Part shown: in pieces, positions 56,486 to 64,000 of the stretch | How the letters are laid out: each line of letters begins with the position of its first letter | Position numbering within the stretch: the first letter of the stretch is position 1 | From: Lachnospiraceae bacterium | Lineage (GTDB): Bacteria; Bacillota; Clostridia; Lachnospirales; Lachnospiraceae | DNA: 64,000 nt | Assembly: GCA_022791815.1 (NCBI GenBank) | Contig: JAAVZU010000093.1 | Coordinates: 28,822 to 92,821, forward strand | Reading direction: 5' to 3' | The notes under the pieces: generated by a model | What the model was told of the DNA's origin: nothing | Seen by the model: only the letters and a program-made list of their open reading frames with translations | Database searches by the model: none | Translations under genes and position numbers: made by a program

Positions 56486-56811
56486 ATGGTAAAAAAAGAA
56501 GAATTACCTGCCTGTCCAGTTGCTACTACTGTACAGATGATAGGAAGTAAATGGAAATTGCTTATTATGCGAAATCTGCTCGCCCGCCCATGGAGATTTA
56601 ATGAGTTACAGAAATCTTTAGAAGGTATTAGCCAAAAGTGCTGACAGACAGCCTGCGTTCTATGGAAAGTGATGGTATTGTAATCCGTACAGTATATGCC
56701 GAAGTTCCTCCAAGGGTTGAATATTCCCTTTCTGAACTTGGAGAATCTATGCGTCCGATTATTTCTGCTATGGAAGCATGGGGATTGGACTATAAGAGTA
56801 AAATCTTATAA
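56486..56811 (+). pseudogene. HxlR-family regulator, frameshifted
   Basis: AAGGAG lies 8 nt before ATG 56486. The frame reads CPVATTVQMIGSKWKLLIMR (the HxlR winged-helix signature) and stops after about 52 codons at CQKC-stop. The other frame then gives VLTDSLRSMESDGIVIRTVY and ends at 56811 with GLDYKSKIL. One missing base near 56638 (AAAAGTG for AAAAGGTG) explains it. The intact protein would be about 108 residues. HxlR regulators with an N-terminal Cys sense thiol or electrophile stress, fitting the divergent ACGX operon. Either inactivated or a sequence error. Confidence 0.8.
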
Positions 56812-56981
56812 CTCTAATATTGCAAATAACAGCGACAGGGGACAATAACAAAATAAGAAAGCAGGGAGATAATAGTCATGTTTCATATACCAATTGATAA
56901 TAGTAGTGGTTTGCAATAGAACATGAATAATTGAGGATAAACAGCAATAAATTTTGGAATATTATTAGAGGAGGTGATGTT

Positions 56982-57968
56982 ATGTGTACAGCAGCAACTT
57001 ATAAAACAAAAGATTTCTATTTTGGACGTAACCTAGATTATGATTTTTCCTATGGTGAAGAAATTACCATAACTCCACGTAAATATTCTTTCCAATTTCA
57101 TTGTATGGGGGCTATGAAAGAACATTATGCAATGATTGGTATGGCACATGTGGAAGGTGATTATCCATTATATCATGATGCAGTAAATGAAAAGGGGCTT
57201 GGAATGGCTGGGTTAAATTTTGTAGGGAATGCAGATTATAAGGATGTGATAGAAGATAAAGATAATATAGCATCTTTTGAATTTATACCATGGATACTTG
57301 GTCAATGTGCAAATGTAAAAGAAGCAAGAGTTTTGCTGGATAGAATTAATCTTACGAATAGTTCATTTAGTAAAGAATTACCACCTGCCCAGCTTCATTG
57401 GATAATTGCAGATCGTAATGAAACCATAACCGTAGAATCTGTGAAAGAGGGGATTAAGGTATATGACAATCCGGTGGGGGTATTAACGAATAATCCACCA
57501 TTTGATGAACAGATGTTTCGATTAAATGATTATATGCATTTATCTCCAAAATCTCCTGAAAATCATTTTTCTGATAAATTACCATTACACACATATAGCC
57601 GTGGTATGGGAGCTTTGGGGCTTCCTGGTGATTTATCCTCCCAATCCCGTTTTGTCAGGGTTGTTTTTACAAAAATGAATTCTGTTTCTGGGGATTCAGA
57701 GAAGGAGAGTGTTAGCCAATTTTTTCACATTCTTGGTTCGGTTGAACAGCAAAGAGGATGCTGTGATGTGGGAGATGGAAAATATGAAATTACCATTTAT
57801 ACATCTTGTTGCAATGGGGACAAAGGAATTTATTATTATACGACTTATGAAAACCATCAGATTACCGCAGTAGATATGCACAAAGAAAATTTAGATGGAA
57901 TGGAGATTAAAAGATATCCATTAGTACAAGGAGAACAAATTAAGATGCAGAATGATAACGAAACTTGA
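56982..57968 (+). CDS. Bile salt hydrolase (choloylglycine hydrolase family)
   Basis: 328 residues. N-terminal nucleophile hydrolase: after Met removal Cys2 (MCTAATYKTKDFYFGRNLD) is the catalytic residue, with Arg17, Asp20, Asn of GLNFVGNADY, Asn of TNNPP and Arg of SQSRFVR. The size fits bile salt hydrolases, cytosolic enzymes deconjugating glycine- or taurine-linked bile acids; penicillin V acylase activity is the alternative. ATG 56982 follows AGAGGAGG; the frame is open upstream but a Cys at position 2 fixes the start. Typical of gut residents. Confidence 0.92.
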   Translation: MCTAATYKTKDFYFGRNLDYDFSYGEEITITPRKYSFQFHCMGAMKEHYAMIGMAHVEGDYPLYHDAVNEKGLGMAGLNFVGNADYKDVIEDKDNIASFEFIPWILGQCANVKEARVLLDRINLTNSSFSKELPPAQLHWIIADRNETITVESVKEGIKVYDNPVGVLTNNPPFDEQMFRLNDYMHLSPKSPENHFSDKLPLHTYSRGMGALGLPGDLSSQSRFVRVVFTKMNSVSGDSEKESVSQFFHILGSVEQQRGCCDVGDGKYEITIYTSCCNGDKGIYYYTTYENHQITAVDMHKENLDGMEIKRYPLVQGEQIKMQNDNET

Positions 57969-57976
57969 TTATCTAG

Positions 57977-58010
57977 TTTCCAGTCCATCACTCTGTTGAT
58001 GGACTGGAAA
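57977..58010. terminator. Bidirectional terminator
   Basis: TTTCCAGTCCATCA (57977-57990) pairs perfectly with TGATGGACTGGAAA (57997-58010) between the converging bile salt hydrolase and ATPase genes. Confidence 0.85.
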
Positions 58011-58032
58011 ATGAGTAGTGTGTTGTACCCCT

Positions 58033-60678
58033 TTATTTAAGTGACAACTTTTTTTGAAGCTCTACGATTACAATAGGCAGGAAGGAAAGAAACCATACTA
58101 ATGCCCATTGAAATGAGGAGAGTGGTGTTACTTGAAATACATTTGCTAAAAATGGAACTGAAATTACGAATACTAACAAAGCGGAGCATATAAAGAAAGA
58201 AAAAATAAGCTTTGGATTATTCATAAGTTTTATCTGAGCCAAAGAAGCAGTCATGCTTTTCATGTTAAAAGCATGAAAAAGCTGGGAAAGGCTGAGGACA
58301 CCAAAACACATGGTACGGCCAAGGATTAGGGAAGCACCAGCACAATATTTACAACCCAGTATATAAGCAGTGAGAGCAAGAGAGCCTATCATCAAACCTT
58401 CCACTATAATTTTTATACCAAGACCATCAGAAAATAATGTTTTATTTTTAGGTGTGGGAGGTCTTTTCATAATGCCGTTTTCTGGTGGTTCCATACCAAG
58501 AGCGATTGCTGGAAGGGAATCGGTAATTAAGTTAATCCAAAGAAGCTGTACTGGAAGGAGCGGAATGGAGAGACCAAACAATATCGCAGTAAAAATTGTC
58601 ATGAGTTCTCCAATGTTACTGGATAGGAGAAAATGAATTGCTTTTCGTATGTTGTCATAAATCCCCCGGCCTTCCCTAACTGCTTCTACAATTGTAGAAA
58701 AATTATCATCCATTAAAATCATGTCTGCTGCATTCTTGGCAACGTCTGTGCCACTATTGCCCATAGCACAACCAATGTCTGCAATTTTTAAAGCTGGAGC
58801 ATCGTTTACCCCGTCCCCAGTCATTGCAACAACATTACCCTGTTTTTGCAAGGCATTTACTACACGGACTTTATGGGAAGGAGATACTCTGGCATAGATC
58901 TCATATTGATTCACATTTTTTTGTAATTCTTCGTCGGATAAAGCATCAAGTTCTGTTCCAGTGATAGCTGCATTTGGAGAAGAAGAAATACCAACCTGTT
59001 CTCCGATGGCTCTTGCAGTAAGAAGGTGGTCTCCAGTAATCATAACCGTTCGTATACCTGCACGTTTGCAAGTCAAAACTGCTTTTACAGCTTCTGGACG
59101 GGGTGGATCTAATAGTCCGAATAATCCCACAAAGACCAATTCTTTTTCAATTTGATTAGGTGTAGCATCTGGTGACAAAGAAGAAAGAGAACGGCAGGTA
59201 ATGGCAATCACCCGAAGTGCGTTTGATGCCATTTCTTTGTTATAATTTAACAGCTTTTGGTAAATGTCTTTGTTGAGTTTTTTTAATATACCATTATCAT
59301 AATAATGAGTACAACGTGGGAGCAGTACATCAGGTGCCCCCTTAGTAATACTAAGATAAGGTTCCCGACCGAAAATTTCTGGGAAGATACTTCCAGAATG
59401 ACATATTGTGGTCATACATTTTCTGGTAGAATCGAAAGGGAATTCTGCCTGACGTCTGGAAAGACTGGCAAGGCGGGATTGGTATATATTATATTTTTCT
59501 GCGGCAGATAAAAGAGCCAGCTCCATAGGGTCTCCAAAATTTGCATTTGAAGTGTGGCTGTTATTGCAAAGTGCACCAAGAGATAAGGCAAATTTACCAA
59601 TGGGAGATGACAGACTAGTTTTTCCATCTTTTGTGTAAAAATTTGTTACAGTCATTTTATTCTGGGTAAGAGTACCTGTTTTGTCAGAACAAATTACAGT
59701 TGCATTACCCAAAGTTTCAACCACTGGAAGTTTCCGGATTACAGCATTATTTTTTGCCATACGCTGCACACCGATAGAGAGCATAATCGTAACAATAGAA
59801 GGTAGCCCTTCAGGAATTGCAGCAACAGCTAGTGAAACACTGGTAAGAAACATATCCAATATCGGACGGTTTCCAAGAACCCCAAGAAGAAAAATAACCA
59901 CACAAATACATAGGGCAGCAATGCCAAGGATTTTGCCTGTTTGGGACAATTTCTTTTGGAGCGGGGTGGCTGGAGCAGTATCTTCCATAATCATTTGTGC
60001 AATTGCACCAATTTGAGTGGAAAGCCCAGTTTGGGTAATAACAGCAGTTCCACGTCCATTGGTAATAATGGAAGAGGAATATACTAGATTAGTCCGCTCT
60101 GCAATAGGAGTATCTATAGAAAATACAGAATTGGTATGTTTTTCTGCAGGAATGGATTCTCCAGTTAGAGCAGATTCATCTGCTTTTAATAAAACATCTG
60201 ACAAAAGTCTGGCATCAGCAGGAACGAAACTGCCAGCTTCCAGATAGATAATGTCTCCTGGAACTAAATTTTTTGCTGGAATTTGTAATTTTTTTCCATC
60301 CCGGAGAACCATAGCATCTGGGGCAGACAGCTTTTTTAGAGCTTCTAAGGATTGTTCTGCTTTATGTTCTTGAAATACGCCAAGGCAGGCATTTAAAATA
60401 ATAATGGCAAGAATAATAATAGGGTCAACCAGATTGACTTCTCCTTCTAACATAGAGGCGAAAAAGGAGACGGCAGCAGCAATTACCAGAACAAGAATCA
60501 TAAAGTCTGCAAATTGAGCAATAAAGTGGGATAACAAACTTTTCTTTTTAGGTTCTGGCATAGAATTGCTTCCATATTGTTTAAGCCGTTTTTTTGCCTC
60601 CTTATCAGAAAGACCAGTTTTGACATTTGTATGGAGTTCTTTTAGTGCTTCTTCAGGTGATAAGGTATGAAAATCCAT
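58033..60678 (-). CDS. Cation-transporting P-type ATPase, calcium type (P2A)
   Basis: 881 residues from the ATG at 60678 (AAGG lies 9 nt upstream; an upstream in-frame start has none). N-terminal cation-ATPase domain (TLSPEEALKELHTN), TGES, the M4 motif VAAIPEGLP, phosphorylation site CSDKTGTLTQ, TGD and GDGVNDAPAL, and M6 NLITDSLPAIALG. The PEGLP motif with Asn and Asp in M6 marks calcium pumps of the SERCA-like group (YloB type). About ten membrane helices. It exports Ca2+. No regulator is adjacent. Confidence 0.9.
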   Translation of the reverse strand: MDFHTLSPEEALKELHTNVKTGLSDKEAKKRLKQYGSNSMPEPKKKSLLSHFIAQFADFMILVLVIAAAVSFFASMLEGEVNLVDPIIILAIIILNACLGVFQEHKAEQSLEALKKLSAPDAMVLRDGKKLQIPAKNLVPGDIIYLEAGSFVPADARLLSDVLLKADESALTGESIPAEKHTNSVFSIDTPIAERTNLVYSSSIITNGRGTAVITQTGLSTQIGAIAQMIMEDTAPATPLQKKLSQTGKILGIAALCICVVIFLLGVLGNRPILDMFLTSVSLAVAAIPEGLPSIVTIMLSIGVQRMAKNNAVIRKLPVVETLGNATVICSDKTGTLTQNKMTVTNFYTKDGKTSLSSPIGKFALSLGALCNNSHTSNANFGDPMELALLSAAEKYNIYQSRLASLSRRQAEFPFDSTRKCMTTICHSGSIFPEIFGREPYLSITKGAPDVLLPRCTHYYDNGILKKLNKDIYQKLLNYNKEMASNALRVIAITCRSLSSLSPDATPNQIEKELVFVGLFGLLDPPRPEAVKAVLTCKRAGIRTVMITGDHLLTARAIGEQVGISSSPNAAITGTELDALSDEELQKNVNQYEIYARVSPSHKVRVVNALQKQGNVVAMTGDGVNDAPALKIADIGCAMGNSGTDVAKNAADMILMDDNFSTIVEAVREGRGIYDNIRKAIHFLLSSNIGELMTIFTAILFGLSIPLLPVQLLWINLITDSLPAIALGMEPPENGIMKRPPTPKNKTLFSDGLGIKIIVEGLMIGSLALTAYILGCKYCAGASLILGRTMCFGVLSLSQLFHAFNMKSMTASLAQIKLMNNPKLIFSFFICSALLVFVISVPFLANVFQVTPLSSFQWALVWFLSFLPIVIVELQKKLSLK

Positions 60679-61005
60679 AATAATATCCTTTTTTTCGTTC
60701 GTCTTCCTAATATATGTTTTAAAAAAGCGATACATGCACACTTTCACTTAGGATGAAGCCAAAAGTGACAAGATTAAATGGATGATTAGTGGATATTAGG
60801 CGGAGAATAAGAGTAATTAACATTTTTTGTATAAATATCTACACAATATGTTAAAAAATAAATTGTGAATTTTTTTTTGAGGGAAAAGGGGGATTTGTAA
60901 AAAATGCATAAAAAAATAAAAATAAATTAAAACGGATTATAAATAAGTCACAAATAAAAATGAGAAGAATTATTAAATAAATGTTAAAAATATTTTAAAA
61001 TTGTA
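60679..61005. other. AT-rich intergenic region
   Basis: Between the divergent ATPase and amylase genes. Extremely AT-rich with A runs near 60860-60960; no coding signal, hairpin or RNA gene was recognised. Confidence 0.5.
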
Positions 61006-61035
61006 TTGGCAAAAAGAAAAAAATTGTTATATAAT
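61006..61035 (+). promoter_or_regulatory. Amylase promoter
   Basis: TTGGCA (61006-61011) and TATAAT (61030-61035) with an 18-bp spacer, about 150 nt before the start codon. The leader holds a GGCATTTTTGCC hairpin near 61089. Confidence 0.5.
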
Positions 61036-61185
61036 AAATGAAGTGGATAATAGAATCTTTACACATTTTGTGAAGAATAAGGGGACAAAGGCATTTTTGC
61101 CAAAGTTCTATGTGGTCTGGCAGAGTTCTTTCGCTAAATAGGATGGACAGGTCAGCCACTTTTATGGAAAAGGAGGAATAAAAAG

Positions 61186-64000
61186 TGCATAACTTAAAAA
61201 GAAGAGCGATAGGAAGCTTGATGGCAGTTATGATGGGGACTACCACCATTTTAGGTAGTACACCTGTTTCGGCAACTGGTTCATACACTTATGATGATTT
61301 TGTGTGTGGAACAGGAGCAATTGAAGAAGCAGAGCAAACAAGACAAGCAGATGCTGGAAATAATTATGGATTGGTATCTGCTACACAAGGCAACATTTTG
61401 CATGCCTGGGATTGGAAGTTTACAGATGTGACAAAAAATATAAAAGAGATTGCAGAATCAGGATATTCTTTAGTTCAGGTTTCACCATGTCAGGTTTGTG
61501 AAAGTGCATCAACAAATAATGATTGGTGGAAATTATATCAGCCATACGACTATAAGTTTGGTAATAGTCTTGGAACTGCAGATGAATTTAAGGAAATGTG
61601 TAGTACCGCTAAAGAATATGGAATTTCTATAGTTGTGGATGTAGTAGCAAACCACATGGCAGGTACTGGACAAGGAGCTTGTGGTGATAGAAAAGCAGAA
61701 GTAGATCCTTGGTGGACAAATGATAAGTTCCACAATACAGGAGTAAAGTTCACAGGAGAATTTGATGAAAACCGTGAAATGATGGTACGTTCTAATATTG
61801 GAATGCCAGATATTGATACAGGCCGTGAAGATGTACAACAGAGAATGGTATCTTATCTTGAATCTATGCTTGATATGGGGGCAGGAGGATTCCGCTATGA
61901 TGCAGCAAAACATATAGGAACAACTAGTGATACAGGTAATTCTAAAGATACATTTTGGAAGACAATTAGTACAGCAGTTTCTGCCAAGAAACCAGATGCA
62001 TTGGTATATGGCGAAATTTTGAATGGAATGCCTGTGTCGGATCAATATTATGTAAATGATGGTATCAAAGTCACCGAAAGCCAGAAAGGCTGGGATATGA
62101 AAGATTTGGTACAAGGTGGAGCCTCAAAAGTAACCAAGAAAACAGCTTTTGACTATACTAGAACAGCTGCAGCTGACAAGTTAATTACATGGGTAGAAAA
62201 CCATGATACATATTTGAACCATTGGGGAAGTACAGGATTACAGGGACATGCAAACTATATGTCTGATGAACAAATTATGCTTGCATGGTCTACAGTAGGT
62301 GCAAGAGCAGATGCACAGGCACTTTATTTTGCAAGACCAGATGGATGTTCTAATCCAGCTAACCCAGATGATAATGATGCAAGTAATAAGATTGATGGTA
62401 CGCTTGGTATAAGCACCAGAAACTTTGATTGGAAAGATAAAAAAGTTGCAGCAGTAAATAAATTTAAAAATGCAATGGTAGATGTTGGAGAAACAACTTC
62501 TGTTCAAAATGGACTTGCCATTATCCAACGTGGTAACAAAGGTTTGGTAGTAACAAACTTTGACAGTGGAAGTAAAAATTTTGAAGTAAGTGGTTTGTCT
62601 GGATTAAAGGATGGTACTTATGAAGATGCCAGTGGACAGAATGGAAGTTTTACGGTATCTGGTGGTAAAGTATCTGGTTCTGTAAAGGGTAATTCTTTTG
62701 TAGTATTATATGATGCCAATGGAACAACACCAGCAACAGAAACACCGGCAACAGAAACACCAGCAACAGAAATACCAGCAACAAAAACACCAGTAAGTGA
62801 AACGCCAGCAACAGAAACACCAGCGACAAAAACACCAGTAAGTGAAACACCAGCAACAGAAACACCAGTAGGTGCTGCAAGTGTTAGTGTATCAAAAGAC
62901 AGTGGTTCTTTTGATAAAGCTTTTGAAGTAAATATAACAATTAAAGATGCAGAATATGCATATTATAGTAATGATGGAGCAGACTGGACTGAGATTAAAG
63001 ATGGCAAAGCAACCGTTAAGATTGGCGAGGGCGCAGAGAACAATGGAGATGCTTATGCTTTATATGTAAAAGCAAAGGGTAAAGATGGAAAAACCATAGA
63101 TGTTACAAAGACTTATACCTATGCAACTGGTTCTACAGAGCCTGGAAAGACTTATGCAATGAAATTGAGAATTGCAAAATCTGAATTTTCAACGGCTCCG
63201 AATGTTTATTTTAAAACTGGTGGAGGTACATGGCCAGGCACAGCAATGACAGCCGAAGGTGATTATTGGGTATATACATCAGATACTACTTCCAGTGCAG
63301 AAGTTATCTTTAATGATGGAGGAAACTGGCAGGATCCAGAAAAGGATCAGGGATGGTATGAAGTATCTGGATATATGGAATATAGCAAAGCATCCCAAAA
63401 AGTAACTTCTTTTACTGAGAAAACTGAGGCAACAACATCACCAAATGCCAAGAAGGTAAATAAAGCACCAGATTTTAAAATACCAGCAAGCGAAACACCA
63501 GCAGGTAACATTAAAGTTTCAAAAGAAGATGGAAGTTCATTCACTTCAGAGACTTTAGAAGTTGAAATTAATGTGGGCGAAGGTGTGATTGGCAGCTATA
63601 TTGTAGATAATGGTCCTGTGAGAACTTTTACAGGAAAAGCAACAGCTGTTTTAGGACAAGGTAAAATTGCAGATTCTGATGTTACATTAACCGTAATTGC
63701 AGGAAGTACAACAAAGACATTTACATATAAAAAAGTATTTGATAAAGAATTGGCAGCAAAAGAACAAGCTTCAGGAATGGTCGCTATGGGGAATGCTATA
63801 ATGAAAATTCAGAGTCTGTTTGAAATAGTAGCAGATGCTGCTAATGTAGATGCCGCAGTGGAAACTGGAGGTATGTATGCAACAAATCCAAATGGAGGAG
63901 TTGGAAAAGAAGCCACTATTACCATCGATGGAAGTTTTTCAGATTGGTCAGAAGATATGCTTATTGCACAAGGTGGAGCATGGGATATTGCCAATAACTG
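61186..64000 (+). CDS. Secreted multidomain GH13 alpha-amylase with starch-binding modules, 3' truncated, apparent frameshift at the start
   Basis: Runs off the right edge. AAAAGGAGG lies 8 nt before GTG 61186, but that frame stops after 8 codons; the signal peptide and all that follows (RRAIGSLMAVMMGTTTIL, cleavage after PVSA) lie in the frame of 61200. One A missing from the run at 61197-61200 would join them. The catalytic domain carries GGFRYDAAKH, VYGEIL and VENHDTY, as in AmyE-like GH13_28 enzymes. After residue ~505 come a TPATE-type linker, an Ig-like module, a CBM26-like module (VYFKTGGGTWPGTAM), a further sheet domain and a region with DGSFSDW. Extracellular starch degradation. Confidence 0.85.

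Noticed and set aside
62650..62880. Leu/Val-rich minus-strand frame looking like a membrane protein
   Set aside because: It is the reverse of the TPATE linker repeats in the amylase gene.

Overview
The window is low-GC Gram-positive DNA, AT-rich by eye, with strong AGGAGG-type ribosome binding sites, sigma-A promoters and hairpin-plus-T terminators. Pyruvate formate-lyase with its activase, a type III glutamine synthetase, GH13 starch and glycogen enzymes, a secreted amylase with starch-binding modules, a bile salt hydrolase and a BspA-type leucine-rich-repeat protein together point to an anaerobic gut clostridium, most likely a Lachnospiraceae. I cannot name a species.

Layout. 1-4.4 kb: tail of a frameshifted surface LRR protein, then a copper module (csoR and copA behind a promoter with two CsoR operators; the copA end encodes a CopZ-like domain). 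4.7-8.5 kb: AraC regulator, small protein, large membrane protein. 8.6-15.5 kb: two-component system, ABC transporter with an MacB/FtsX-type permease, and a membrane-linked alpha/beta hydrolase; the transporter and the hydrolase carry similar 11-bp-phased operator repeats. 15.7-19.4 kb: small secreted protein followed by a split FtsX-type ABC exporter. 19.6-27 kb: MATE transporter, M50-like membrane protease, two methyl-accepting proteins, siroheme reductase. 27.2-30.5 kb: a long structured leader, then pflB-pflA. 30.6-34.8 kb: tilS-hpt-ftsH. 34.9-35.7 kb: c-di-GMP-I riboswitch with terminator, then a small exported protein. 36-39.4 kb: GH13 enzyme and rpsF-ssb-rpsR. 39.5-43.5 kb: surface-protein remnant, polytopic protein and a second MATE pump. 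43.8-50.3 kb: glgB with a Lys/Glu-rich tail, mscS, type III glnA. 50.4-52.3 kb: hairpin repeat, argH, small conserved-looking gene.

52.8-56.8 kb is the most unusual part: a minus-strand operon encoding an ACGX-repeat peptide (a RiPP-like precursor), its radical SAM/SPASM enzyme, a nitroreductase fused to a zinc-type macrodomain ADP-ribose hydrolase, and a SirTM-type sirtuin whose start overlaps the preceding gene by 50 nt. A divergent HxlR-type regulator, now frameshifted, sits on the other side with candidate operators. A writer and an eraser of ADP-ribose joined to a Cys-rich peptide-modification system suggests a redox-regulated peptide system with reversible ADP-ribosylation; this is inference.

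57-64 kb: bile salt hydrolase, a calcium-type P-ATPase and a large secreted GH13 amylase running off the right edge. Three or four genes show a single-base deletion (two or three in homopolymer runs), so either gene decay or sequence error should be considered. No rRNA, tRNA, CRISPR array or intact insertion sequence was seen.
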